Program-made: the position numbers and the translations under genes
Source: Aeromicrobium choanae
GTDB lineage: Bacteria; Actinomycetota; Actinomycetes; Propionibacteriales; Nocardioidaceae
Length of the DNA stretch: 64,000 bases
NCBI RefSeq assembly: GCF_900167475.1
Contig: NZ_LT796768.1
Coordinates: 2,480,001-2,544,000 of the forward strand
Direction of reading: 5' to 3'
Notes under the pieces: generated by a model
Database searches by the model: none
Told to the model about the DNA's origin: nothing
Seen by the model: only the letters and a program-made list of their open reading frames with translations
Shown here: in pieces, positions 18,255-27,270 of the stretch
Layout: every line of letters begins with the position of its first letter
Numbering within the stretch: the first letter of the stretch is position 1

Positions 18255-19085
18255 ATGTCGCAACGCACCATGGACCGGACCGCCACCGGGACCGCCACCT
18301 TCGACTTCACCGGGAGCTGCGCGGTCGTCACGGGAGCCTCCGGGGGAATCGGGTCGGCGATCGCCGAAGCCTTCGCCCGCGCCGGCGCCGACGTCGTGCT
18401 GCACGGCCGGAACGTCGAGGCCCTGGAGCAGGTGGCCGGGCGCGTCACCGAGCTCGGCCGGCGCAGCGTGATCGTCAGCGGGAACATGCGCGATCCCGGC
18501 ACGTCCCGCGCGATCGTGGACGCCGCCGTCGAGGAGTTCGGATCGTTCGACATCCTGGTCAACAACGCCGGCGGCAACTTCGCGGCGCGGCTCGAGGACC
18601 TGTCGGTCAACGCCTGGAACGCCACGATCGAGACGAACCTCTCGGGGCCGTTCCACCTCGCCAGCGCCGCCTACGAGGTCTTCAAGGAGCACGGCGGCGG
18701 TGCCATCGTGAACATCGGCTCCGTCTCCGCGAACTACGCCCATCCCCTCCGCGGCGCCTACGCCGCGGCGAAGGCGGGTCTGTCGTCCCTCACGCGCACC
18801 ATGGCGTGGGAGTGGTCCGAGGCGAACGTGCGCGTCAACTGCATCGAGCCCGGTGCCGTGCAGACGCAGGCCTCGCGGTTCGTCGACCCGGACCTCGAGC
18901 GCCGGATCGCGTCCTTCAGCGCGCGTCCCCGCGTGGGCCGGCCCGAGGACATCGCCAGCATGTGCCTGTTCCTCGCGTCCGACGACGCCGACTACATCAC
19001 GGGCGAGACGATCAAGGTGGCAGGTGGGCCTCCCATCTCGAGCCCGGCCGAGCTCGCCCTCATCCGACCCGAGCAGGGAGAGTGA
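18255..19085 (+). CDS. Short-chain dehydrogenase/reductase (classical)
   Basis: 276 residues from the ATG at 18255 with GAGAGG upstream; an earlier in-frame start at 18192 lies close to the operator and is less likely. It has a complete classical SDR set: TGASGGIG near residue 28, NNAGG near 114, Ser in IGSVSAN and YAAAKAG. The Arg in HGRNVEAL after the second strand suggests NADP. It resembles 3-oxoacyl-ACP reductase or gluconate dehydrogenase-like members. It is first in the plus-strand unit with the transporter permease and probably acts on an alcohol or ketone intermediate. Confidence 0.88.
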   Translation: MSQRTMDRTATGTATFDFTGSCAVVTGASGGIGSAIAEAFARAGADVVLHGRNVEALEQVAGRVTELGRRSVIVSGNMRDPGTSRAIVDAAVEEFGSFDILVNNAGGNFAARLEDLSVNAWNATIETNLSGPFHLASAAYEVFKEHGGGAIVNIGSVSANYAHPLRGAYAAAKAGLSSLTRTMAWEWSEANVRVNCIEPGAVQTQASRFVDPDLERRIASFSARPRVGRPEDIASMCLFLASDDADYITGETIKVAGGPPISSPAELALIRPEQGE

Positions 19086-19090
19086 CCACC

Positions 19091-19948
19091 ATGTCCACCA
19101 CGATGGAGAATCCGCCGACGAACGAGGTCGAGTCCACGACGATCGCGGCCGCCGTGGGCCAGGAGATGTTCGCCGAGCGGCGCAGGCGGGAGCGGCGTGC
19201 CCTCATCCTGACGTGGACCCTGCGGATCGTGGCCCTGGTCGTGTTCATCGGCCTGTGGGCGATGGCCAGCAACAACGCGTGGATCGATCCGTTGATGATC
19301 TCGCACCCGAAGGACGTCGTCATCGCGGCGTTCAACGAGGTGCAGGACCCCACCTTCTGGACCGACGCCCTCAGCACGTTCAGCGGAGCCATGGTCGGCC
19401 TGGCCGTCGGATCCGTGCTCGGCATCTTCGTCGGCGTCGTCTTCACGCACGTTCCCGTGCTGGAGCGGGCGTCCGGCCCGTTCCTCACGCTGTTCAACAG
19501 CCTGCCCCGCCCGGCGCTCGCGCCGATCTTCATCCTGTGGTTCGGCCTGGGCTTCACGCCCAAGGCGCTGGTGGCCGCCAGCGTCGTGTTCTTCCTGCTC
19601 CTCACCGCGACGAGCGGCGCCCTGCGCGGGATCGACCACGACGTCAACATGCTGGGCCGGTCGCTGTCGCTGACGCCGTGGCAGCGGTTCCGCAAGATCG
19701 AGCTGCCCAGCGCCCTGCCCACGATCATCGGCGCGCTGCGCCTCGGTGCGGTCTACTCCGTCCTGGGTGCGGTCCTGGCCGAGATGGTCGGCGCGTACTC
19801 CGGCCTGGGCCAGCGCCTCGTCGTCATGACGAACAACTTCCAGGTGGCCGAGTCGTTCGCGGTCCTGCTGGCCATGGGCTTCATGGCGATGTCGCTCGAC
19901 TACGCGATCTCCCACCTGGAGCGCGTCGTCCGGAACCGGTCCAAGTGA
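19091..19948 (+). CDS. NitT/TauT-type ABC transporter permease
   Basis: 285 residues from the ATG at 19091, with GGGAGA 9 bases upstream; a GTG at 19082 overlapping the previous stop is an alternative. An Arg-rich cytoplasmic start (ERRRRERRAL) leads into about six membrane segments. The EAA-like coupling loop GIDHDVNMLGRSLSLTPWQR matches SsuC/TauC permeases. It pairs with the ATPase at 17197 and the binding protein at 595. Its gene overlaps the next SDR start (GTGA), showing that uptake and catabolism are expressed together. Confidence 0.9.
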   Translation: MSTTMENPPTNEVESTTIAAAVGQEMFAERRRRERRALILTWTLRIVALVVFIGLWAMASNNAWIDPLMISHPKDVVIAAFNEVQDPTFWTDALSTFSGAMVGLAVGSVLGIFVGVVFTHVPVLERASGPFLTLFNSLPRPALAPIFILWFGLGFTPKALVAASVVFFLLLTATSGALRGIDHDVNMLGRSLSLTPWQRFRKIELPSALPTIIGALRLGAVYSVLGAVLAEMVGAYSGLGQRLVVMTNNFQVAESFAVLLAMGFMAMSLDYAISHLERVVRNRSK

Positions 19949-20649
19949 GCGCGGCTCCGCTGGTCGTCTCGGGCGGGAGCTCCGGGATCGGCGCGGCGAT
20001 CGTCCGCCACCTGGCGCCGCTCCGGCCCCTCGTCAGCATCGACCGCGCGCCGATGGACGAGCTGCCGGAGAACGTCACCGAGGTCATCGGTGACCTCGCC
20101 TCCGCCGAGGGCGTGCGGAAGGCCGCGGACGCCGTGCGCGAGCTGACCGGCGGCAGCATCAGCGGCGTCGTCCACTGCGCCGGGGTCGCCACGTCGGTGG
20201 GCCCGCTGGCCGACATGGACGTGGCCGAGTGGCAGCGCGCCATCGACGTGAACCTCGTGGGTGCGATCGCGATGGGCCAGTACTTCGGGCCGCTCGTCCA
20301 CGACGACGGCCGCTGGGTGTACTTCTCGTCCGGCACCGCGCTGAAGGGTCCGGGCGGGATGGCGGCCTACGTCGCGTCGAAGGCGGGGGTCATCGGCCTG
20401 ACCAAGAGCCTCGCCGCCGAGCTCGGCGGACGGGGGATCACCGTGAACGTGGTCGCGCCCGGCTTCGTGCTGACGCCGCTGTCGGCCCACCTGTCCTTCG
20501 CCGAGCCGGCGAACCTGCAGACGCGGGCCATCCAGCGCTCGGCCACGGTCGAGGACTTCGTCGGACCCGTCGACTTCTTCCTCTCCGAGGGCGCGAGCTT
20601 CGTGAGCGGCCAGACCCTGGTCGTCGACGGCGGCTCCTTCAAGCACTAG
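19945..20649 (+). CDS. Short-chain dehydrogenase/reductase, short form
   Basis: 234 residues from a GTG at 19945 overlapping the permease stop. The nucleotide loop is SGGSSGIG very near the N-terminus. The catalytic Ser is in FSSGTAL and the Tyr/Lys in YVASKAG. Where many SDRs have NNAG this one has HCAGV, a common variant. SIDRAP has an Asp after the second strand, favouring NAD. The C-terminal GQTLVVDGGSF is typical. It sits between the permease and a quinone-oxidoreductase-like gene; together with the other two SDRs it may oxidise alcohols released by ester cleavage. Confidence 0.86.
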   Translation: MSAAPLVVSGGSSGIGAAIVRHLAPLRPLVSIDRAPMDELPENVTEVIGDLASAEGVRKAADAVRELTGGSISGVVHCAGVATSVGPLADMDVAEWQRAIDVNLVGAIAMGQYFGPLVHDDGRWVYFSSGTALKGPGGMAAYVASKAGVIGLTKSLAAELGGRGITVNVVAPGFVLTPLSAHLSFAEPANLQTRAIQRSATVEDFVGPVDFFLSEGASFVSGQTLVVDGGSFKH

Positions 20650-20660
20650 GGGCCGGTGTC

Positions 20661-21671
20661 GTGAAGGCAGTGCAGATCACCGAGTTCGGCGGACCCGAGG
20701 TGATGCGGGTGACCGAGCTCCCCGTGCCGCGGCCGGGGCCGGGCGAGGTCCTGGTCCGTGTCGCGGCCGCGGGCGTCAATCTCGCCGACACCAGGATGCG
20801 CTCGGGGCACTACCCCGTCCCGCTGCGCCTGCCGTTCGTCCCCGGCTTCGAGCTCAGCGGTCACGTCGACTCCGTGGGACCGGGTGCGGCCTCCCTGGCG
20901 CGCGATCCTCGCGTGCTGGCTCCCGGCACCCCGGTGGTGGCGGTCCATGCCCACGCGGCCTACGCCGAGTACGCGCTCGTCCCGGCGGACATGCTGCTGC
21001 CGTTGCCGGAGGGCATCGACGTGGTGGCTGCCGCCGCCGTGCCGGTCGCCTACTCGGTGGCCTGGATGGCGCTGCACGACCGGGGAGGCCTCCGGCCGCA
21101 CGAGACGGTCCTGGTGCACGCCGCGGGCAGCGGCGTCGGGCTGGCCGCCGTCCAGCTGGCGGCCGCTGCCGGCGCCGAGGTGATCGCCCTGGCCAGCACG
21201 CAGGAGAAGCTCGACCTCGCCAGGGCCGCGGGAGCGTCGGTCGCCCTGGGCTACCAGCCGCACTACCCGACGGACGACCTGCACCTCTGGCTCGACCGCG
21301 GGGCGGACCTCCTGATCGACGGGGTCGGCGGGCCGGTGCTGGCCGAGGGGCTGTCGCTGCTGCGCCCCGGCGGTCGCGCCGTGTGCTTCGGGCAGTCCGC
21401 CGGCGAGCCGATCGACCTGGACCTCTACCGCGCGGTGATTCCCCGGCAGCTCGACCTGCGCGGGCTGGCGAGGGGCGCCCTCGTCGACTCGCGTGATCCC
21501 CGGGACCGTGGGCTCGTCGCCGACGCCGTCGCCCACGTGCTCGATCTCTGGGCCCGGGGCGCGCTGGCGGACCCGGTCGTCCACCGGCTGCCGCTCGCTG
21601 AGGCAGCCGAGGCTCACGCGGCGATGTCGGACCGCTCGCACACGGGCAAGCTGACGCTCGTACCCGACTGA
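20661..21671 (+). CDS. Zinc-independent MDR / quinone-oxidoreductase-like enzyme
   Basis: 336 residues from a GTG at 20661. It has the MDR fold without zinc ligands: GPGEVLVRVAAAGVNLADTRMRSG, PFVPGFELSGHV and the NADPH loop HAAGSGVGLAAVQLA near residue 155. These match quinone oxidoreductase/crotonyl-CoA-reductase-like members that use NADPH to reduce activated double bonds. It is the last gene of the 18255 unit and ends four bases from a convergent LysR gene, which appears to mark the end of the catabolic locus. Confidence 0.85.
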   Translation: MKAVQITEFGGPEVMRVTELPVPRPGPGEVLVRVAAAGVNLADTRMRSGHYPVPLRLPFVPGFELSGHVDSVGPGAASLARDPRVLAPGTPVVAVHAHAAYAEYALVPADMLLPLPEGIDVVAAAAVPVAYSVAWMALHDRGGLRPHETVLVHAAGSGVGLAAVQLAAAAGAEVIALASTQEKLDLARAAGASVALGYQPHYPTDDLHLWLDRGADLLIDGVGGPVLAEGLSLLRPGGRAVCFGQSAGEPIDLDLYRAVIPRQLDLRGLARGALVDSRDPRDRGLVADAVAHVLDLWARGALADPVVHRLPLAEAAEAHAAMSDRSHTGKLTLVPD

Positions 21672-21674
21672 GTC

Positions 21675-22577
21675 CTACGTCGAGGGTCGCCGGGTCGTCC
21701 CGGCGCGGGCGATGCGCAGCAGTGCGTCGACGGAGTCCGGCAGGCGCCGCTCCATCAGCCAGATCGCGGTCAGCGGCCGCCAGAGGTCGAGGTCGGTGGT
21801 GACCTCGACGAGCCGTCCGGTCTCGAGCTCGGAGGCGACGGCGCGCCGGGAGACGACGGCCGGGCCGACCCCGGCTCGCGCGGCACCGATCAGCGCCGTG
21901 GTGGAGTCGGCCTCCATCGCGAGGTGGGGCTCGAACCTCAGCGCGCGCTCGAACGTGCTGCGGGTCCCGCTGCCGGTCTCGCGCAGCACCCACGCCTCGT
22001 TCCGCAGTGCTTCGTGCGGGACGGGGGTGCTGCGCCGGGCCCACGGGTGGCGTGGGTCGACGACCACGGCCAACTGGTCCGATCCGACGAGCCGGTGGGC
22101 CAGGTCGCGGGGGACGGCGGCGCTCTCGATGAACCCGACGTCCACCGTGCGCGACCGGACGAGCTCGGCCACCTTCTCGCTGTTGACGACGTGGAGCCGG
22201 GGCCGGACGACCACCGATCGGCTGCGGAGCTCGCCGAGCCAGCGGGGCAGGATGAACTCGGCGATGGTCAGGCTCGCGGCCACCTCGAGCTCGGCGTGCC
22301 GCTCGTCGCTCAGCGCCGTGAGCGCGGCGCGCATGAGGTCGACCTCGTGCAGCACGGTGCGGGCCCACGAGACGATCGCGAGCCCGTCGGTCGTCAGGGC
22401 CGTCCCGCGGGGCGACCGGTCGGCGACGGTCACCCGCCAGCGGGCCTCGAACGAGCGGAGCCGGGCACTCGCGGCGGGTTGGCTGATGCCCCGGGCCTGG
22501 GCCGCCGCGCTGAGGCTGTTCAGCTCGGCGAGATCCACCAGCAGGCGCAGGGTCTCCATGTCGACGTCGGGAGTCAT
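21675..22577 (-). CDS. LysR-family regulator of the divergent YeiH-type transporter
   Basis: 300 residues from the ATG at 22577; a GTG directly before it at 22580 is equally possible. The HTH is SLSAAAQARGISQPAASARLRSFE-like within the first 45 residues, and the effector domain has VVDPRHPWARR and GVGPAVVSRRAVA. Such CysB/YeiE-like regulators commonly stand divergent to YeiH transporters and control them. A -10 TATAAA at 22591-22586 places the transcript start at about the start codon, so the mRNA may be leaderless. Confidence 0.87.
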   Translation of the reverse strand: MTPDVDMETLRLLVDLAELNSLSAAAQARGISQPAASARLRSFEARWRVTVADRSPRGTALTTDGLAIVSWARTVLHEVDLMRAALTALSDERHAELEVAASLTIAEFILPRWLGELRSRSVVVRPRLHVVNSEKVAELVRSRTVDVGFIESAAVPRDLAHRLVGSDQLAVVVDPRHPWARRSTPVPHEALRNEAWVLRETGSGTRSTFERALRFEPHLAMEADSTTALIGAARAGVGPAVVSRRAVASELETGRLVEVTTDLDLWRPLTAIWLMERRLPDSVDALLRIARAGTTRRPST

Positions 22578-22585
22578 CACCTTTG

Positions 22586-22614
22586 TTTATATCCCACGTC
22601 GATCGCGGGGTCTA
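22586..22614 (-). promoter_or_regulatory. Promoter of the LysR gene: TAGACC-N17-TATAAA
   Basis: On the minus strand TAGACC (22614-22609) is followed after exactly 17 bases by TATAAA (22591-22586). The expected start is near 22580, which is the GTG preceding the ATG of the regulator gene. A leaderless transcript is therefore likely. Confidence 0.5.
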
Positions 22615-22647
22615 CTGCAGCGGACCGCACTCGGCGATGGTCGAAGC

Positions 22648-23625
22648 ATGGCCCTCACCCTCGACGCCCGGACCTCGGGATACCGGCTCGCGCCCGCGCT
22701 CGTCGCGGCCGCGATCGCGGCCGGGGTGAACCTGATGTTCCCCCTCGCGAGCCCGCTCCTGGTCGCGCTGGTGCTCGGCGTCGTCGTCACGAACACGCCT
22801 CTCGCCCGGCACCGGATCCTCCACGACCAGGAGCGGCTCACGAAGCTGCTGCTGCGCTGGGGCGTCGTCATGCTCGGCATCAAGCTGCCGATCGACGCCG
22901 TGTTCGGGATCGGGGTGGGCGGCGTCGTCGTGGTGATCGGCACCGTCCTGATCACCTACTACGGCACCCTGGCCATCGGCACGCGGCTCGGCCTCGAACC
23001 GCGATTCGTGACCCTCCTCGCGGCCGGTTTCTCGATCTGCGGCGCGGCCGCGATCGCTGCGGTCGCCGACACCGTCCGAGCCCGCCAGCGCGACGTCGCC
23101 CTGGCGGTGGCCCTGGTGACCGTCTTCGGCTCGATCATGATCGCCCTCGTCCCGTGGGCCGCGCACCTGATCGGACTCGACGACGCCCAGGCGGCCGTGT
23201 GGGCCGGCGCCAGCATCCACGAGGTCGCCCAGGTCGTCGCCGCCGGATCCGTCCTCGGCGGCGGAGCCGTGGCGCTGGCCACGACCGTGAAGCTCGGGCG
23301 GGTCGCCATGCTCGCGCCCATGTCGATCCTCGTGGCCCGCCGCTGCGCGGTCGAGGGCGCACCGAAGGCGCCCCTGCTGCCGTGGTTCGTCGTGGGCTTC
23401 ATCGCCGCCGTCGCCCTGCGGAGCACCGGTGTGCTGCCGGAGTCCGCGCTCACCGTCGCGGGCGTGGTGACCAACGTGCTCCTGGCAGCCGGGATGTTCG
23501 GGCTCGGGCTCGGGATCCGGATGCGGGAGCTGTGGCCCGTCCCCGGTCGCGCCCTGCTGCTCGCCACGCTCTCCACGGCCATCGCGGCGGGCTCCTCGCT
23601 GGCCCTGCTCGCGGTCCTGGTCTGA
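22648..23625 (+). CDS. YeiH-family putative sulfate/anion exporter membrane protein
   Basis: 325 residues from the ATG at 22648. The protein is almost wholly hydrophobic with about ten membrane segments, and carries family landmarks: LGVVVTNTPLARHR, the KLLLRWGVVMLGIKL stretch, GFSICGAAAIAAVA and ASIHEVAQVVAAGS. The family (UPF0324/YeiH) is annotated as putative sulfate exporter on weak evidence; the true substrate is not settled. It is divergent from its LysR regulator by about 70 bases. Confidence 0.85.
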   Translation: MALTLDARTSGYRLAPALVAAAIAAGVNLMFPLASPLLVALVLGVVVTNTPLARHRILHDQERLTKLLLRWGVVMLGIKLPIDAVFGIGVGGVVVVIGTVLITYYGTLAIGTRLGLEPRFVTLLAAGFSICGAAAIAAVADTVRARQRDVALAVALVTVFGSIMIALVPWAAHLIGLDDAQAAVWAGASIHEVAQVVAAGSVLGGGAVALATTVKLGRVAMLAPMSILVARRCAVEGAPKAPLLPWFVVGFIAAVALRSTGVLPESALTVAGVVTNVLLAAGMFGLGLGIRMRELWPVPGRALLLATLSTAIAAGSSLALLAVLV

Positions 23626-23728
23626 CGGACGCTCCGCGGGCTGCACCGCTACCCTCGTCGGGCCGGCCGTGCTCCGAGCGTCCTGGGGCCCTGGGGCGGG
23701 GTGGGCCAGGCCATGAGAGGAGCGGCAC

Positions 23729-24361
23729 GTGGTGAGGGACCTCTACGACGTGATCAATCGGCGCCGCGACACCCGCCGCGAGTTCACCGGCGAGCCGGTG
23801 GATCCGGAAGCGCTCCATCGGGTCCTGGCGGCGGCCCACTGCGCGCCAAGCGTGGGGATGAGCCAGCCGTGGGACTTCGTGCTCGTCCGGTCCCGGCGGA
23901 CGCTCGAGACGTTCCGCGACCATGTGGCACAGGAGCGCGAGGTCTTCGCCGGCTCGCTCGACGGCGAGCGAGCGGAGACGTTCGCCCGGATCAAGATCGA
24001 CGGGATCGTCGAATCAGGGCTGGGCGTGGTCGTCGGCTACGACCCCGACCGCGGCGGCTCCCACGTGCTGGGGCGCCATGCCATCGCAGATGCGGGACTC
24101 TACTCCGTGGTCTGCGCGATCGAGAACCTCTGGCTCGCGGCGACCGCCGAGGGCCTCGGCGTCGGGTGGGTGAGCTTCTACCGCGAGGAGTTCCTGGCCG
24201 ACCTGGTCGGCTTCCCGGCTCCCGTCCGACCCGTGGCCTGGCTGTGCGTCGGGGCGGTCGACGACCTCCCGGACGTGCCCGACCTCGAACGCTTCGGGTG
24301 GCGGCACCGGTCGCCACTCGAGGAGGTGGTGCACGAGGAGACGTACCGGCTCAGGGCGTAG
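23729..24361 (+). CDS. bluB: 5,6-dimethylbenzimidazole synthase (BluB)
   Basis: 210 residues starting at GTG 23729 (a second GTG follows directly), with GAGAGGAG upstream. The nitroreductase-like flavin fold is clear: INRRRDTRREF at residues 9-19, HCAPSVGMSQPWDF, GRHAIADAGLYSVVCAIENLWLA-type helix and GLGVGWVSFY. These are BluB landmarks; BluB splits reduced FMN with oxygen to form the lower ligand of vitamin B12. No other cobalamin gene or B12 riboswitch is nearby. A generic nitroreductase is the alternative, but the GWVSFY and PSVGMSQPWDF blocks favour BluB. Confidence 0.85.
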   Translation: MVRDLYDVINRRRDTRREFTGEPVDPEALHRVLAAAHCAPSVGMSQPWDFVLVRSRRTLETFRDHVAQEREVFAGSLDGERAETFARIKIDGIVESGLGVVVGYDPDRGGSHVLGRHAIADAGLYSVVCAIENLWLAATAEGLGVGWVSFYREEFLADLVGFPAPVRPVAWLCVGAVDDLPDVPDLERFGWRHRSPLEEVVHEETYRLRA

Positions 24362-24989
24362 GCCAGCGCGTCCATGGTCCGGAACGAAGTTCGGCGACGC
24401 CGAACGCGGACAGGGCGATCACCACGGGCCACAACGCGAGGCGCTCGAGCAGGCCCGCGTCACCTTCCCCGGCGAGGACGAATCCCACGGCGGCCGCAGC
24501 AGTGATCGCGCCGGTCGCGAACAGCAGGCGCGACAGGTGCGGGTGGTCTCCTCGGACCCGGGCGGCCAGCACCAGCAGCGCCGCCGGTTGGGCGATGAAG
24601 AGGGGAGTCGCGGCGATCGCGTGGGCGACGCCGGCCTGGTCCTGGGGCGTCAGGCCGGTCGCGATCGAGCTCAGTCCCGCGATCACCAGCAGTCCCGCCG
24701 CCCACGGCCCCAGGCGTCGCGCGAGCCACACCGCGCTCCCGGTCAGGAGGACGCCGAAGACCACGAAGGATCCGTTCATCCACGCGTGCCGGGGGGAGCA
24801 GAAGTCAGGTGAGCAGCCGATCTCGCCGAGCCGGCTGACCGTGTCCGCGAGAAAGTCGTAGCCCCCGATCGTCGCCGCCGCGACGAGGATCTCGGTGCCG
24901 ATGTAGAGCGGCCGCACGACCAGCGCCAAGGCGCCCCAGCGAGCAGCGCGGTCCGCGGCGAACCGGCGTGGGCGGGAGGCGGTCGGCAT
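24351..24989 (-). CDS. DUF998-family membrane protein
   Basis: 212 residues from the ATG at 24989. About six membrane segments follow a basic start. The DUF998 pattern is recognisable: IGGYDFLADTVSRLGEIGC early on, then HAWMNGSFVVFGVLL and late ATPLFIAQPAALLVLA. The two Cys in GCSPDFCSP may face outside. The function of DUF998 is unknown. The gene overlaps the convergent bluB end by 11 bases. Confidence 0.75.
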   Translation of the reverse strand: MPTASRPRRFAADRAARWGALALVVRPLYIGTEILVAAATIGGYDFLADTVSRLGEIGCSPDFCSPRHAWMNGSFVVFGVLLTGSAVWLARRLGPWAAGLLVIAGLSSIATGLTPQDQAGVAHAIAATPLFIAQPAALLVLAARVRGDHPHLSRLLFATGAITAAAAVGFVLAGEGDAGLLERLALWPVVIALSAFGVAELRSGPWTRWPTP

Positions 24990-25016
24990 TCGCCCACCGT
25001 AGTCGGGCCACGCGCC

Positions 25017-26684
25017 TCAGGAGGGCGGCCCCGTCGGGTGCTGCGTGCGGGCGACCTTGCGGTCGGTCATGAGGATCCAGACGGCCAGGGCGACGCCGGA
25101 GCAGACGGCGAAGAGGAACAGCAGCATCGCCAGACCGGGGTAGCCCAGCAGCGTCCACGCCGACGGGACGCGCATCGTCAGGGCCGCGCCGAGGATCGTG
25201 GCCGCGATGATGATGCCGAGGGTCAGGCGGTTGGCGATCCGCTGCAGGACCATGTGCAGGCGCTCCTCGTCCATCGCGTCTACCTTGACCCGGAACTCGC
25301 CCTCGGCGAGGGCGTCCATGATCCGGTTGGCCCGCTTCGGCAGCTCGGCCACGAAGGTCTTCGACTCGATCGCGGCCGCGACGATCCCGCCCGGCGTCAT
25401 GGTGAGTCCGGCGGTGAAGATGTCGCTCACGTTCTCGCGGATGGCCTCGGCGGGGGAGAAGCCGGGATCCAGGTGCGACGTCGAGCGGTCGAGGTTGAGC
25501 AGTGCCTTGCCGACCATCGACATCTCGGCCGGAGGGCGCAGCCCGTGGGCTCCGGAGAGCCGGCTCAGGTCGACCAGCACCGCGCCGACGGCGACGTCGG
25601 CGCCGCTGGCGATCGCCTCGGACACCAGGTGCGAGACGTCGTCGCGGAAGGCGCCCGCGTCGAACCCGTCCAGCGGGTGTCCCATGCTCGCGAGGATGGA
25701 GGCGGTCTCCTCGCCGTCGCCGTCGCTGATGGCCAGCAGCAGCTTGATGATGTCGTGCTGGACGCGCGGCGGGACCGACGCGGTCATGCCGAGGTCGAGC
25801 AGGGCCAGCCTGCCGTCGTCGGTGAGCAGCAGGTTCCCGGGGTGGGGGTCGGCGTGCAGGATGCCGGCGTCGAGGATCATGCGCAGGTAGGCGCTGAACA
25901 GCTGCTCGACGATGGGCCGGGCGTCGAGGTCGACCAGGCCGAGCTGGCCGATGTCGGTGACCTTGCGGCCCTGCACGAAGTCCATCGTCAGGACCTTCGA
26001 GGTGGTGTACGCCGGCACGGGCTGCGGGACGAGCAGCAGGTCGTACGCGGCGGTGAGCTCGCCGAACGTCACCAGATTGCGCGCCTCGCGGCGGTAGTCG
26101 AGCTCGCCGGCCAGGGAGCGGCGGAACTGGTCGAGCAGGCGCCCGAAGCCGAACCGGTGGCCGACCTCGGTGCGCTTGTCGGCCAGCCGGGCCAGCCGGC
26201 CGAGCACCTTCATGTCCTCGCGCACGACCTCGCGCACCCCCGGCCGCTGCACCTTCACCACGACCTCGCGGCCGTTGCGCAGGATCGCCCGGTGGACCTG
26301 GCCGAGGGAGGCCGCGGCCAGCGGCTCGGGGTCGAACTCGCTGAAGCGCTCCCTCAGCGTGGCGCCCAGCTCGGTCTCGACGACCTCGCGGACGGTCTCG
26401 AAGTCGATCGGGTCGACCTCGTCCTGCAGCCGCTCCAGCGCCGTCGTGTACGACGCGGGCAGGAGGTCGAAGCGCGTGGACAGCAGCTGGCCGAGCTTGA
26501 TGAACGTCGGACCCATCCGCTCGAGGTCGTCGGCGAAGGCCTCCGCGCGCTCGGCGTCCCCGAGGGGAGTCTCGTCGTCGATGTCGAACTCGTCGAGCTG
26601 GGCGCCGGCGAGGAGGTCGGACCTGCCGTGGCGTCGCACGAGTCGAGCCAGCGCGACGTACCGGTTGTCGTCCAGAATCGTCAT
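25017..26684 (-). CDS. ABC1/UbiB-family atypical kinase
   Basis: 555 residues from the ATG at 26684 (MTILDDNRYV); a frame open to 26783 has no supporting site. Family motifs are the inhibitory KxGQ at Lys63-Gln66 (FIKLGQLLSTR), the Ala-rich loop PLAAASLGQVHRA, VVVKVQRPGV, HADPHPGNLLL and the metal-binding DLG of LALLDLGM. Two membrane segments at about 490-545 anchor it. UbiB/ADCK proteins are ATPases linked to quinone or other lipid biosynthesis. In menaquinone-using actinobacteria the role is unclear. It is monocistronic or the last gene after the TetR gene (gap 43 bases). Confidence 0.87.
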   Translation of the reverse strand: MTILDDNRYVALARLVRRHGRSDLLAGAQLDEFDIDDETPLGDAERAEAFADDLERMGPTFIKLGQLLSTRFDLLPASYTTALERLQDEVDPIDFETVREVVETELGATLRERFSEFDPEPLAAASLGQVHRAILRNGREVVVKVQRPGVREVVREDMKVLGRLARLADKRTEVGHRFGFGRLLDQFRRSLAGELDYRREARNLVTFGELTAAYDLLLVPQPVPAYTTSKVLTMDFVQGRKVTDIGQLGLVDLDARPIVEQLFSAYLRMILDAGILHADPHPGNLLLTDDGRLALLDLGMTASVPPRVQHDIIKLLLAISDGDGEETASILASMGHPLDGFDAGAFRDDVSHLVSEAIASGADVAVGAVLVDLSRLSGAHGLRPPAEMSMVGKALLNLDRSTSHLDPGFSPAEAIRENVSDIFTAGLTMTPGGIVAAAIESKTFVAELPKRANRIMDALAEGEFRVKVDAMDEERLHMVLQRIANRLTLGIIIAATILGAALTMRVPSAWTLLGYPGLAMLLFLFAVCSGVALAVWILMTDRKVARTQHPTGPPS

Positions 26685-26727
26685 GGCGCAAGCATGCCGG
26701 TACTGGCCGGCGCGCGCGCCGGTTCCC

Positions 26728-27270
26728 CTACGCGCCGTCGAGGAGCCTCTGGACGATCGGTCCGTACGCCGCCTCCGCCGCATCGAGGTCGGCGAGGAGG
26801 GTGGGGGACTCGAAGAAGCGCAGCGTGGTCGCCAGCCCCAGGAGGGCCGCGACGGCCAGCTCGGCCCGCAGTTCCGGGCGCGGGCCCTCGAGGAGCCTGG
26901 TCAGCGGCTCGACGTAGCCACTGAGGAACTTCGCCCGCACACACTCGGGGTCGGGAGCGTTGACCCGCAGGATCATCGCGCGCCCCAGGTGCTCGAGGTC
27001 TCCGCGCCGCTGGCGGTCGACGAGCTCGGTGACGAGAGCCGGTCCCAGCCGCGAGAGGGGGACGTCGGGCAGGACCGGTGCGCTGATCGTGGCGGTGCGG
27101 TGGAAGAGCTCCTCCTTGCTGCCGGCCACCTTCATGACCAGCGCAGGGGAGGTGCCGGCGCGGGCCGCGATCGCGCGGATCGTGACCTCGGGGTAGCCGT
27201 TGCGCGCGAACAGCTCGGCGGCGGCTCGCCACACGGCGGCCCGCAGGTCCGCGGGATCCGGAGCCGTCAT
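26728..27270 (-). CDS. TetR-family repressor of the adjacent MFS pump
   Basis: 180 residues from the ATG at 27270, which overlaps the MFS stop (ATGA). A much longer frame running to 28290 lies in the wrong frame over the MFS gene and is rejected. The HTH AAELFARNGYPEVTIRAIAARAGTSPALVMK (residues about 17-47) is typical TetR, followed by the FHR helix and an all-helical ligand domain. It is translated with the pump and likely represses it. A perfect 10-bp-arm palindrome just before the pump gene (29264-29287) is the likely operator. Confidence 0.88.
   Translation of the reverse strand: MTAPDPADLRAAVWRAAAELFARNGYPEVTIRAIAARAGTSPALVMKVAGSKEELFHRTATISAPVLPDVPLSRLGPALVTELVDRQRRGDLEHLGRAMILRVNAPDPECVRAKFLSGYVEPLTRLLEGPRPELRAELAVAALLGLATTLRFFESPTLLADLDAAEAAYGPIVQRLLDGA

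Noticed and set aside
23626..23728. A cobalamin riboswitch before bluB
   Set aside because: The 103-base gap is too short for a full riboswitch and no B12-box-like sequence is visible.
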